Source of the DNA: Stenocarpella maydis
Taxonomy: Eukaryota; Ascomycota; Sordariomycetes; Diaporthales; Diaporthaceae
Assembly (NCBI GenBank): GCA_002270565.1
Contig: NQMI01000018.1
Coordinates: 62,001-126,000, forward strand
Length of the DNA: 64,000 bases
Direction of reading: 5' to 3'
Part shown: positions 35,024 through 46,619 of the stretch, piece by piece
How the letters are laid out: each line of letters starts with the position of its first letter
Position numbering within the stretch: the first letter of the stretch is position 1
The notes under the pieces: generated by a model
Told to the model about the DNA's origin: nothing
Databases searched by the model: none
The model's input: the letters and a program-made list of their open reading frames with translations, nothing else
Position numbers and translations under genes: made by a program

Positions 35024-36331
35024 TTTGACAGAGTCCCCAATGCGCAGCGACACTGTTACTGCGTGCTTCTAGGTGAAGGGAGGGGTTCCCTAGCTGATAG
35101 GGGAGGAGCAGCGGGTGACAGGGTGAGAGGGCGAAAGCTGGTTAGTTGCTACCAAAATATACGTGGTCAGCCGCAGCGCACAGAAAAAGAACATGTGGGT
35201 CCGACATTGCGGGCCATGAGCAGAAGCGGGCCGGTGTGATGCAAGAGGGCATAGAGGTGGGATGGGGCGGGCAGAATCCCAAGCACTCCCTCGGGGCCTG
35301 TGGTCAGCTACGTCCCTGCCACCGGCGCCTCGCGGAGGGTGGCAGAACGGACCGTCTCTAGTCGCACTGCTCACCCTGGTATGAGCAAAGGATGGCAGGC
35401 AGGGGGCAGCAAAAGGGTTTACGTGATGGCATCTACAGCGGGCGGGCTTCTAGCAGGGAGGGGCAGGAGATGGCACTGGGGTGGAGGGGGAGAGTACACG
35501 AGGGCGATGAGTGCTCGATGATGGAGGGGCATCTGCGTGACGTAGGCGGGGCAGACTCACCTGGCACGGATTAGAAGTAGGAGTCGAGTTGACCAGAGGC
35601 TCTGACAAGTCCCAAGGTCTGATCCAGAGGCGGCTCGATGAGGATATTCAGGACCGTGCTGGCGGGGTGGGCAGCAGGACTGTAGCGACTGTGAGGCCCC
35701 GGTGGAATTAGCGTCGTGGGCGGGTGTACGCGACGAGGTCGACGAGGCCGCAAGGCGCGGGTGACCAGGATGTCGAGTCTGGGGCGGCCTACCTACCTGA
35801 TGGAGGGTCGACCGAGCCGGATTCCAGAAGGGAGCAGAAGCGAAGCGCCAGGCGATCAGTGCGAGCTATGCCAGATACTGACTCTGGGAGGAGAGCCGTG
35901 TATAGCTCTTTACGAGCAGGCAGGGCTGGCAGGCTAGATAGATGATGTCTGTCACTGGTGGGAGGGGATCGGGGGTATCTTTTCCTTAGGTCACAAGGTT
36001 AGCATCAAGCGAGAAACGGAAGGGAAATAAGTTGTGGGTACCCTGGCAGCCCCCGGATGTCCCACTCGGTTGAGGATATGTCGACCGGACCGGTTCAAAA
36101 TGTAGGTACCACGCAAGCTGTCCGTCGTGCAGGTGGGCGTGGGAAGGGTTCTCGGAGGGGTAAATACTTAATATGTGAGAGCACGCGTAGAGAATATAGG
36201 TCTGGGGTCGGAGGTCGGAGTTCTGAGAGGCTGAGAGGCTGAGTAAGTGGTAGGTCTGGGAGGGGGACAAAGGTTGCAAGACAGGCCAGAGAAGCTCCGG
36301 CAGGCGGCGCGAGCAAGAATGCAGCAAGGCT

Positions 36332-36545
36332 AGACAGACAGACAGACGGACGGACGGACTACAAAGTAGACAACCAGTGTGAGTGTGAGTGAGTAAGTGG
36401 GTGAGTGAGTGGGTGGGCCGACTGCTTGACTGACCGTGTGTGCAGTGAGATGTGTGTGTGCATGTGTGCATGCATTTTTTTTGCTTCCCATGCTTCCGTC
36501 TTCCGTCTCTCTCTCTCTCTCTCGTCGGACTAGTGTGTGTGTGTG
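36332..36545. repeat. microsatellite cluster (GACA, GTGA, CT, GT)
   Basis: Within about 215 bp there are GACA/GACG repeats, a GTGA/GTGG tract, a run of about ten CT units and a GT run. All are intergenic. Such clusters are prone to length polymorphism. Confidence 0.8.
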
Positions 36546-39050
36546 CACATTGCAGCAGCCACTGCAGCATCCATCACCTCGGGAGGGGTACTTGTGAGTG
36601 CGCTGCAATCCTCCTGCAGTCCTCCGTACCGCACCAGTTGCAAGGCTCGACCAAGGCCGATGATGATGTGACGCTGCCCCACAAAGCGTGGCACAGGGTA
36701 TCGGGGCCAGAGACAGCACGACGTCATTACCTAGGGTCCACCTTCCCGTCTTGTCTGAACAAGGGGGGCATCAAAAAGCATCATAATCCATCCCACCACA
36801 CCCAAACTTTGAGGACAGCCCTTCTCGTTAATAACAATAAGTAGCCGGCAGTTCCCTTTCGTTTTCCAGCATCGAATTGGTCTTGCACGTCAACACTCAA
36901 CCAGAGCTACCGTCTACGTTATAAACAAGCTGGACTCTCTGACACATCTCGCATTACACGGAGAAGCACCGATCTCCCCCTTCTCCCGCAGCCTCAGTTG
37001 CTGACCCCTCCCCCCCCCAGGCTAACAAAGCCATTCCAGGGTCGAGGCGGTGTCGAGCCGAACTGGAGTCGGCAGGGCGAGACGGAGAATCACAGGTGCA
37101 CTCGAACCCCAATCAAAAGTATTGGTACAAACCACAGCACGCCCAGCTGGAGAATCTCACACAGGCCTGCCCGACCTTCGTCACCCCCGCCCCCCAATCG
37201 CGACAGCAGGCCTTCGTCGTGTTGATATTCTGCACAGAATATACCCTCGTCCGAGATGGTGTGATCTGTCAATAGATCAACGAGGCCCGCCTCGCGCCAT
37301 GTGCGAATGGAACCTTGCTAACGGCTCAACCAAGCATGCACGGCAGCCTGCCAGTCACCAAGCCCGCCTGCGAGTCCCGTCAGAGCTCGATAGCCGCTGC
37401 CAAAAGCCATGCAACTCTGCCAGACCCGACGCGTGAATTGCCAGTGGCTTCTACCGATGTAGTCAAGATCTGCAACCAGACCATCTGCACTTCATCCGCC
37501 GCGACCTCTCCCGCCTGTTCACCCCTCCGGTGCGCCCAGAATCCAGCCCACAGCAGACCAAGGCCGCCCGCGGAACCCAGGGGCCCTTCAAGCCCTTCAC
37601 ATTGACCTGTTGGCCTGGCAGCCCGGGGGCTACACTTTCCATATCCGAGGGTTGGCGACTCCACTGTTGTCGGCTTAATGGGCCCTGGTATTACCACCTC
37701 CCTGGTACACGGCAATCGACCGAGGATACCTGGTTACTCCAGTCCACCTCGTACTGGTACATTGGGCCGTGCTTCGAAGTACCAACGATTCCAGTCGGTG
37801 AGGGGCAGACAGGCTCGTCGACATCTGGTCGGGCTGTTATTCATCTCAGGAGGGTGCGGTGAGCAATATGTCTCGCCCGCCAGCCACACCGGCCTCGATC
37901 AACCAATTCCGCATGCTGATTGTGAGCAATTAGACTCTGAGTTTTCAGACGCTATACGCCATTGTACCTCAGCCACACCAATTCTCCGGGCCCCGGCAAT
38001 GCGACGGCTTTTGTCCTAGCGCAGCTGCCGAGGGATCACCGGCCATCCAACCTTCGAACCACTAGAATATGGCCGACGTCGCATCTCCACCGCGCATGGT
38101 AAACTAGTTTTTTATCACAGCGCCGCGCTTGTCAATTCTGCACTCATTAATCATTAATCCATCCACCATGGACTTGTTGGCGGCGACACCAGCTCGGACG
38201 GCCTTTTGAGCTTCTCAAAAGTATGGCCCGGGGCTTCCCACTGCTCAGACGTCATACGCCTCACGCGTCATACCTTTTAGAGTTCCAAGGCTGCATGCAG
38301 CTGCACTAGACTGGCCTGGGTATCCCTGGACTGGGGATCATGCAATCCATTCCGGTAATGTGCAGGGGTTAATCAACCACCTGCCTACCAGCGAGACCCC
38401 TACTCGAGTAACAAGTCGTGTGTCTTGTCCGCCGCGTATTGGTTGGAGGCGTGGCACGTCTGGCCAGCCGGGCATGCCATTGCTCCCCATGAATGAGGAG
38501 AATCCGCTATTCGTGGATATGGGACGCATGTATTCTCAGGTCATACACTCTCATTGCAATGCTGAAGAACTTCCGCGGTAAGAGAGAACGTCACCGTGGG
38601 CCTGAATGTGCAGCAGATCCGGAACGAGCGGCCTACACCACAGCTTCCAATTGGGGTGGAATGGCTCATAGCTGACAAACATGCCCGATCCTGTCGTAAG
38701 CTCGTTTCACGAACGTCTCCTGCTGTCGACTCAAGTAGAGCAAGCAACACAGGTCGAATACTTTGAATGGGAGCGGGTCACGGCCGCTCTCCGCGCGGCT
38801 AATAGTGCCTTTTCATGCTGCCACCCCTAGCACTTGAGGATTTTGTCTTGCGGGGTTATCAGATCCACAACATGTGGGCAAGCCATCCCGCCCTGGCTCT
38901 TGTTTCCCGTGGCCTCGAGGAATCCAGAAATCCAGACAGCGCTCAAGCACAGGAGGCCATTGATTGAATATCATTTGGTGTGAGGTAAGCCATGACGAAT
39001 CTGCGTGCGAGAGCGATCATCCGCTTCATGAATTGCACGCCTCGCAAATA

Positions 39051-39073
39051 CGGTGGACAAGTCTTGTCCACCG
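39051..39073. repeat. 23-nt perfect palindrome with CGG/CCG ends
   Basis: The arm CGGTGGACAAG at 39051-39061 and its exact reverse complement at 39063-39073 flank a single T. Everted or inverted CGG half-sites are typical of Zn2Cys6 regulators, although the 17-bp gap is longer than for characterised factors. It may also form an RNA hairpin if transcribed. Confidence 0.85.
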
Positions 39074-39695
39074 TCTTTCTTAGATAATAGGCGTGTTGAG
39101 GTTGGAAAATCGGCACCAAAGTAGAACCAACTCGCCTAGGAAGTCACACACGCAATTTCCACAGTTAGACTCCTTCGATCAAAAAACAGGTTTTCAAACA
39201 GCATCCCAACCAGTAGCCTTCAACCGACCCACGGTCTGGCCGAGTCCATATGTGCAGGCTTTCCGTGAGGCCGGCCCGACTGCCTGCCGAAGAGGTCACC
39301 ACTCGTTGACACCGTCAGCCACAATTCCTCCAAATGCCTCTTGCAGAGCACCGCCGGACAATCCTGGAGGCTAAGTCGTGACTGATTACCGCAGGCGCAA
39401 CGTGGTCACGCGTTTGTGACGCAGGTCCCGGGCGACTTCTGCTTCTTCTGGACCGCGACTCCACGCGTGGCCCGGGCTCGTCACGGTTAGTGCCTCAGTA
39501 GGTACGTGTATGTAGTGTATTGTAAGTCCCCAGGCACCGTCACGGCGGGGTTGAGCCGCACGGGCGTGTGGGTAAGCCACGTCGCGTGCCGCAATCGTGG
39601 AAGTGACCGATTGCGTCGTACACTACATCACTACCCGTTTTCCCTCGGCTCGGGAACCGGAGAGCGACAGGTGCGTCTGCTCGCACTCGGCTCAT

Positions 39696-40859
39696 CTAGG
39701 ACCATGCCACTTTTGATGCGACACTCAGAAGCCATGCAGCGTCATGCCAGCCGCCTTCCTCAGCCTTGGGCGCAGGCATCCGTTGCTCGGACAAGATGGT
39801 GGCACCCTCAAACTGCCTCTCGTATTGAGTCTCGGGCATCGATACCTCTGCCTCACCGTCGGAGCCTTCCCCGTCGGGGTCATCGTCCTCGTCATTTTCT
39901 TCTACGGAGGCCAGGGTCCACCCAAAAATGTTGCCAAACCAGGTCCCCGGCCGAGACTGGCCATTCTTGACCAGCTTCCTCACGTCAGCCTCGTCATCTT
40001 CATCTGCCTCGCCGCCGAAGCCAGCCGCCTCGAGCTTCTCGTCGAGGTTGACAAAGTCCGGGCCGGGCGCATAGTCCCCAGAGTGGCCCTGCGAGGCGAA
40101 GTAGCCCTCGATACCGGCCCGCTCGCCGGGCGTGATCAGCTGCGTATGGCTGCCAGTGCGGCTCGCGTGGAAGCTGCCCGTGCGGCTGACCAGGGGCGAC
40201 TCGTCGCCCTCGAACACGCCGAGGCTGCCCCGGCGGCTAGCGTGCTTGCTCGCGATGGCGTTCTCGCGGGCTATCCTCTCCCTCTCGAACAGGTCCGGGT
40301 CATGATCCTCGTCGTCCTCGTCGACGCGGTCCCCCTGCATGCCCGTCAGGCTGGTTGAGCTCGCGCGGGACACCAGCCATGACTGGCCCTTGGACTCGCG
40401 CGTCTCGCTGCTGATCAGCACCCCGGCGCGCAGGAGCCAGTCGCCGTCGGTCCGGCCGCGGGCGGCCGCGGGCTCTTCCTTCCTCGACCCACGCCGGTGC
40501 CCGCCAGGCGATGTGGTGCCAGACCTGGGCGTCTTGCCGCCGCCCTGGGGTCCGATGTGGACGGCCGACTTGCTCTTGGGCAGGGGCGTCGCGGATCCCC
40601 GGCGGGAGTGGTGCCGGGTCCTGGAGGTCCCTCGCTGCGGGGAGCGGCTCAGCAGGGACGGGGTCGTAGGGGCGGATTTGCCCTGGATGTACGAGGTGGG
40701 ATAGGTGTGGATATTCAATTCGGTGAACATGATATCAGTGTCGTTGATTGGGAGCTTTGTTGTCAATGGAGCTAGGGAGAGGTGGTTGAGGTTGGTCGAG
40801 GAGCGGTTCTTTCGACGACCCTGGCTCGAATGCTGCTTATAAGCAGATGCTGCGTCCAT
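39696..40859 (-). CDS. DUF3984 protein
   Basis: A single exon from the ATG at 40859 codes for 387 aa (MDAASAYKQHSSQGRRKNRS). The sequence matches the fungal DUF3984 family (PF13136): an N-terminal Ser/Arg-rich block with NLNHLSLAPLTTKLP, a serine-rich middle with several RRGS-type phosphorylation-like sites, an acidic DEDDEDHDPDLFERER segment, and a conserved C-terminal GTWFGNIFGWTLASVEENDEDD. The tail ends DAAWLLSVASKVAWS. It is probably an intrinsically disordered cytoplasmic or nuclear protein; no function is established for the family. The frame stays open well upstream of the chosen ATG, but the upstream part is unlike the family. Confidence 0.87.
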   Translation of the reverse strand: MDAASAYKQHSSQGRRKNRSSTNLNHLSLAPLTTKLPINDTDIMFTELNIHTYPTSYIQGKSAPTTPSLLSRSPQRGTSRTRHHSRRGSATPLPKSKSAVHIGPQGGGKTPRSGTTSPGGHRRGSRKEEPAAARGRTDGDWLLRAGVLISSETRESKGQSWLVSRASSTSLTGMQGDRVDEDDEDHDPDLFERERIARENAIASKHASRRGSLGVFEGDESPLVSRTGSFHASRTGSHTQLITPGERAGIEGYFASQGHSGDYAPGPDFVNLDEKLEAAGFGGEADEDDEADVRKLVKNGQSRPGTWFGNIFGWTLASVEENDEDDDPDGEGSDGEAEVSMPETQYERQFEGATILSEQRMPAPKAEEGGWHDAAWLLSVASKVAWS

Positions 40860-41107
40860 TTTGACGTGATGTGCGCCGCCGGCGGAAGAGCCAGGCCAGG
40901 TACAATTCTCTGTGTACAGTACGTGGAGACGATAAACAGGCAAGCCCTGCAGCGAGCCAATTGAGTTGGGTGCTTGCTTGTGAGAGTGGCACAGGGGAAT
41001 TGGCCGTGTGGCGGGGCGTGTGTGTCGAGTGGGAAACGGCTGATGTGTGGCCTGACGAGGCCTATGTGGGTTGACTCCTGTGGTGTGCCTGTCGTGGTTA
41101 GGCTTTG

Positions 41108-41138
<31 letters not shown>

Positions 41139-41876
41139 ATTGCCGCATCTCGCCGGATTATGAGATGTTCTTGTTTCCGGTTGGGGCAACTCGATGGTCA
41201 GAAGGGCCAGAAGGTGGGCAGAGGCGGGGCGGGCCAATTGCAGGCCGTGGACAAGTGGCCTGCAAGCTAGTGTAGGGACCGAGTAGCCGAAAGCGACTGA
41301 CTGCTCGCCTCACTGAGCCATGGGCCGAGAGGAATACCTGTGGCTTGACCACCCCTCCTGACCTGACATCTGTCTGGTTTTAATCAATAGGGAGGGGGGA
41401 AGGGTATTACGAGTGAAATCTGTTTCCCAATCTGTGAGCTGGGTATTTACAACCGCTACCATAGCTCATCTTAGTCCTGACGGAGGATTCGAGCCGGACA
41501 TGCAACTTAAGAATATAAGCATGTCATGACAAGACTGTGAATTGCACTGTGAGATGCATGCGCCTACGTGCGCGTGCATGGGCGGACTGGTGCCCGTCAA
41601 ATTCGGCAAAAGAAAAAAAAAATTGATGGAAGGTGACCATATTGCAGCACAGTGCGTGTGGCCACACCACGCTACTATCGCGTCCAGACTCACTCTCACT
41701 CTCACTCTCACTCCAGACTGGCAAACGGTCCTGGCAGCGACTATTCCTTTTCCTTCACCTCCCTGGTGCTCACCAGCAAGTGAGCTGGTGTCAAAGCCTA
41801 TCAAGCATCCCCAGGTTCCCAACGGAGCGACAGTCGGTGCTGCCAAGGGTCTGGCTTCTCGTTGACATCCAGTACC
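40860..41876. promoter_or_regulatory. 1.0-kb divergent promoter region of DUF3984 and ELP1
   Basis: It lies between two divergent starts. It contains a run of nine CAG/GCA units at 41111-41137 and four TCTCAC units near 41690-41713. No coding sequence was recognised, and no factor-specific site can be named. Confidence 0.5.
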
Positions 41877-44800
41877 ATGAGAAATCTTCGCAACATCTGC
41901 CACAGAGTCGGCAAGGCCCCGTTAGATATCACAGCGACATGCTGGGACCCTAGCAAGGACGAGGTGCTCGTCGCTTGCGGCCCAAGCGCTCCCAACCAGA
42001 AAATTGAGCTCCTGAGAGTGGCTGACGATGTCACACGTCAGGACCCGGCACACCCACTGTGAGCCCGCGCAGTCACCTCCTTCTCATGCCCACCGTCGCT
42101 TACATCATATACTGAACCCGACTATAGGCTTTGCGAGCGGATAGCCTCATGGGATGCCCCGAGCCCAAACCCAGATTTGCCTGTCGACCGAATTGTGAGC
42201 CTCCACTACTTTAGCGACAGCGCAACGGCATGTCTTGTCCTCGAGGGAGGCGACCTTGTCATGGTGCAGGAGCCTTTGAGCCCTGGGGATGCCCCCCACA
42301 TTGAGATCATGGGCTCGATAGATGCCGGCATTGCATCTGCACGCTGGTCACCGGACGAGGAGCTGCTGCTCATCGCAACCAAGGACGGGAATGTGGTCCT
42401 CATGAGCCGCAGTTTCGACGCTATCGCCGAGGCAGCAATGACCCCTGCCGACCTGGCAGCGTCAAAACATGTCAGTGTCGGCTGGGGCAAGAAGGAGACC
42501 CAATTTCAGGGCAGGGGCGCCAAGGCAAAGGCCCTCCGTGATCCCACGATACCCGAAAGGGTGGACCAGGGAACTCTCAGCCCCAACGACGACGGCCGGA
42601 CGGCTGTGAGCTGGAGAGGAGATGGCGCCTACGTTGCTGTTAATACCGTCGAGGTTGCGTCAAGGAGGGTCATACGCGTCTATAGCCGAGAGGGCATTCT
42701 CGACAGCGTGAGCGAGCCAGTCGATGGCCTGGAAGGTGCTTTGAGCTGGAGACCCTCCGGGAACCTCCTGGCTGGCATCCAGCGCTTCTCCGACCATGTT
42801 GACGTTGTCTTCTTCGAGCGTAATGGACTGAGGCATGGCCAGTTCACAATGCGCTCGACCGAGCTTATCGATGATCCCTCGTTGAACATCGGCTTGGAGT
42901 GGAACGCAGACTCGACGGTGCTTTCAGTCTCTTTTGCCAACAGCGTCCAGCTATGGACCACAGGCAACTATCATTGGTACTTGAAACAAGAGATTCTCCT
43001 AAAATCCCCCTTTTCACATGCCTCTTGGCACCCAGAGAAGGCTTTGCGGCTCGCAGTCGCCGACACAGGTTGGTACACCTGCCGGGACTGGTATAAGAAG
43101 CCTCTACTGACCGAGACCAAGACAACATACTTCACGCAGAGTTCGCCTTTGTGATGGCGCGAGGCTCGCTGATGCCTCCTGATGACTTCGGAGCGGTAGC
43201 TGTCATCGATGGCAAGGCGGTGAAGACAACACCATTCAGAACCACCAACGTACCCCCGCCCATGGCCATGTTCGAGATCTCGGCCAGCCATACCATCATC
43301 GACGTTGCTTTTGCCCCCAACAACGAGATGATGGCTGTTTTGCACCACAATGGCGTCGACCTCTACGAGTGGCAGACCAAGAATGGTCGATCACTGGCCC
43401 CAAAACTTGTCACCAAGTTTGATTCCGAAATGGACGGCCTGATGAGAACAGCCCTTCAGGTCTGCTTTGCCTCGAGCTACGAGCCTCGTGTGCTTTACTT
43501 CAACGACGGGCTCAACATTTGTCGGCTGAGCTTCAAGTCTGACGCCCGCGATCTTATAATCGATGACCTGACTCCGCTTGAGGAAGAGGTCATTTTTACA
43601 CAAATAGCCTCGTTCACGAGCGCATCGGACACTGGGTCACTTGCAGAGGCCTGCGTGCAAGCCAGGTCTGGAAAGTTGTTTCGCCTGTCTGAGAAGGATG
43701 ACTCGTTGGGACCCATGGTTGTCCGCTTCCCTCTTCAGCTTCCATGGGTTGAGACTTTCGAGATCGGCGGCGTGTTTATCGCCTTTGGCTTGTCAAGGAG
43801 TGGCCATCTCTACGCAAACTCTCAGTTACTCGTCAAGAATTGCACCTCGTTCCTGGTCACATGCGACCATCTTGTATTCACGACAAGTAACCACTTGCTC
43901 AAATTCGTCCATTTGGGCAAGCCAGAAGGTTTGTACCGGGAAATCTTCAAATTGTGATGGGTTCTATGCTGACTCGGACAGACCTCAACCTGCCTGCTGA
44001 CGATCCGGAGAATGATGAAAGATGCCGAAGCATCGAGAGGGGCGCCAGGCTCGTCACAGCTATGCCAACAACCATGAGCGTTGTTCTCCAAATGCCTCGC
44101 GGCAATTTGGAAACCATCTACCCTCGGGCCATGGTCCTGGCCGGTATCCGGTCCTTGATCGACGCCAAGGAATACGGTAAAGCTTTTGCTCACTGCAGAA
44201 CGCAACGAGTGGACATGAACATACTCTTTGATCATAAGCCGGGCCAATTTCTATCCAACGTTGGCCATTTCATAGACCAGCTTGGTGACGTCGCACATAT
44301 CGATCTGTTCTTGGCCTCGTTGGGTGAGGACGATGTGACGAAGACGATGTACAAGAACACAAAGACCTCCAAAGAGGCCGCAATGGAGGATCTGGACGCA
44401 CCAACCCAAGAGACGTCCGCCGCTGTTGGCCACGGGGCTTCCTCCAAGGTGAACAGAATATGCGACTCTGTGTTGGGAACGCTCCAGGGCCGGAGAGACA
44501 CAAACCTACAGAACATTATTACGGCCAATGTTTGCAAAAACCCGCCAGCTCTCGAGGACGGCTTGATTGTGGTTGCGAAGTTGATGCAGGACGATGAGAC
44601 AATGGCTGAGAAGGCTGTTGAACACATATGCTTCTTACAAGACGTCAACAGGCTTTATGACCACGCCCTGGGGCTTTACAATCTGGACCTTGCTCTACTG
44701 GTTGCCCAGCAATCGCAGCGAGATCCGCGAGAGTACCTTCCGTTTATCCAAGACCTGCACCAACTGCCTGAACTCAGGCGCAAATTTGCCATCGATGATC

Positions 44801-46053
44801 ACCTGAACCGACGAGAGAAGGCACTACAGCACCTACACGCCCTTGACGTATTTGACGAAGTCCAGAAGTACACAACGAAATACAGCCTTTACCAAACCGC
44901 GCTCCGGCTATATCGATATGAACCCGAGCGGCATAAGGTTCTCACAGACCTGTATGCCAACTACCTTGAATCGCAGTCCAAGAACCGCGAGGCCGGTCTC
45001 GCCTATGAGTCTCTCAACAATTTCGCCCGCGCCACAGCCTGCTACCGAGCTGCAGGCGCCACCTGCTGGCGTGAGTGCCTCTTCACTGCCCAGCAGCAGG
45101 ACCCGCCAATGTCACGAGACTCATTCGCCGAGCTTGCCACGACCCTGGCAGAAGCGCTCTGGGAGGCCAAAGATTATTCCTCGGCCGCGACAATACACCT
45201 CGAATACCTCGACTCCCTGGAGCAGGCGGTCAAGTGCATGTGCAAGGGCTACCACTTCGCAGACGCGATGCGGCTGGCGTCGCGCCAGGGCCGCGCGGAC
45301 CTCCTCGCGTCCGCCGTGGACGCCGGGCTCGCGGACGCGCTGTCGGGCACGACCGAGTTCCTGGCGGACTGCAAGGCGCAGCTGCGGGCGCAGGTCCCAC
45401 GGCTGGCGGAGCTCCGTCGCAAGGCGATCGAGGACCCGCTGGCCTTCTACGAGGGCGAGCGCCCGGGGGCGCTGGCGGACCTGCCCGACGACGTGTCCGT
45501 CGCGGCGTCGTCGCGGGTCAGCACCAGCGCGTCGCTGTTCACGCGGTACACGGGCAAGCAGGGTAGCGTGGGCACGCTGGGCTCCAACGTGTCGCGGGCG
45601 ACGAGCAAGAACCGCCGGCGCGAGGAGAAGAAGCGCGCCCGGGGCCGCAAGGGCACCGTCTACGAGGCCGAGTACCTCGTCAACAGCGTGCGCCGGCTGG
45701 TGGAGCGCGTCGAGGGGAGCAAGGGCGAGGCCGAGCGGCTCGTCTTCGGGCTCGTGCGCCGGGGCATGACGGAGCGCGCGAGGGCCGTCGAGGCGCTCGT
45801 GGACGAGGTCGTCAACGCGTGCAGGGCCGCCGTGACCGAGGTGTTTGGGGAGCCCGGGGACCAGCAGCAGCTACAGAACGGGCAGCAGCCGGGGCAAGAG
45901 GATGAGGAGCTGGGCGGCGGCGGCGGTGGCGAGGAGGAGTACAGGCCAACTGGGCCGGTGGCGGTGCTCCACGCGTCGCTAGACGCCGTCAACGGGCGGC
46001 AGATTGCTCCTGTCATTGGGCCGTTTTCGAAGCTCACGCTTCTGGGTCAATGA
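41877..46053 (+). CDS. ELP1: Elongator complex subunit 1 (IKI3)
   Basis: Exons 41877-42058, 42128-43068, 43140-43928 and 43982-46053 give 1327 aa, the usual length for the family. The start MRNLRNICHRVGK, the tandem WD40 half (about 1-730) and the TPR-like superhelix match ELP1: FRTTNVPPPMAMFE, DERCRSIERGARLVT, MPRGNLETIYPRAMVLAGIR, and CRTQRVDMNILFDHKP. Near the C-terminus, RRREEKKRARGRKGT is the basic tRNA-binding stretch. ELP1 scaffolds and dimerises Elongator, which modifies wobble uridines (cm5U series) of cytoplasmic tRNAs. The second intron uses a weak GTTGGT donor but restores ADTEFAFVMARGSLMPP; the third is 53 nt. The last third of the coding sequence is strikingly GC-rich compared with the rest of the gene. 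Confidence 0.95.
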
Positions 46054-46619
46054 TTCTGAATGTGGATTGGGAGCATTTGCACTGTGTGAGGGTGGCCATT
46101 ATTGACTAGCGAGACGTGCTGTAAGAGACGGACTGGTATGGGAGGGCCCTACCTTGCCTGGCCTGCGGTAGCTACCACCTGGATAGCCTAGCTTGCCCGC
46201 CCACACAAACCAGCATAGCACCGCGTCTTATAAACCCATCAGACCTGAGTGTCAGTAAGCGTGTGTGGTAATCGAGCGCCACCGTGGTTGAATTGGTAGT
46301 GTCTTAGAAACCTTTCGAGGGGCCTGGCTACAGCAGTATACTACAGGAGTATCGGGTTCAAATCCCGGCGCACGCGATATTCTGCTTTTTTTTTATTGTT
46401 TTTTTTTTACCCCTTCTCCTGCTCGACCTTGTAGACACGCCGGAGTCTATGGTCAATTATTTAGCATAGCATGCGTGGCTGGGTGTAATTGACATGTTCC
46501 AGGTCGGAACATACGGGTGAATGCCACCTCCCTCAGCCCGTCACGATACACACATCTCATGTCGGATCATCTTCGGAATGACAGTAATGTACATTTGGTT
46601 ATAGTATTTTCATCCATAG
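46054..46619. other. 566-bp region between convergent genes
   Basis: It lies between the 3' ends of ELP1 and the uL24m gene. Apart from the tRNA-like gene and its T-rich terminator, nothing was recognised. Confidence 0.6.
46278..46376 (+). tRNA. tRNA-like Pol III gene with atypical fold, possibly tRNA-Leu(UAG)
   Basis: A perfect A box (TGGTTGAATTGG at 46285) and a perfect B box (GGTTCAAATCC at 46355) are followed within ten bases by a T8 terminator at 46386. The T arm is good (TCGGG/CCCGG). A loop at 46303-46309 would place anticodon UAG after U33 with a mostly paired stem. Problems: the acceptor stem pairs only at its two ends (middle three pairs fail), and about 37 nt lie between the anticodon arm and the T arm. 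A perfect partner for the 3' acceptor strand lies 19 nt further upstream (46259-46265). It could be an intron-bearing tRNA I cannot fold, or a decaying copy. Confidence 0.5.

Larger units (their letters stand above)
35024..39695. other. 4.7-kb gene-free interval upstream of HPT
   Basis: It runs from the HPT start to the 3' end of the DUF3984 gene. No coding frame shows family-like sequence. It is rich in simple repeats: GACA/GGAC units at 36332-36358, GTGA repeats at 36378-36415, and a CT run followed by GT repeats at 36508-36545. A perfect 23-nt palindrome lies at 39051-39073. The part next to 35024 should hold the HPT promoter. Confidence 0.5.

Noticed and set aside
35986..36719. Long minus-strand frames across the microsatellite cluster
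   Set aside because: They consist of repeats (Thr-His and Arg-Glu runs) translated from simple sequence.
41468..41540. B-box-like sequence (GGCTCGAATCC on the minus strand)
   Set aside because: No A box or pairing acceptor ends at the required distance, so not a tRNA gene.
44843..45769. 308-codon plus-strand frame inside ELP1
   Set aside because: It overlaps the conserved ELP1 frame in a region with very high GC; its Arg/Ser/Pro-rich composition is typical of a shadow frame.
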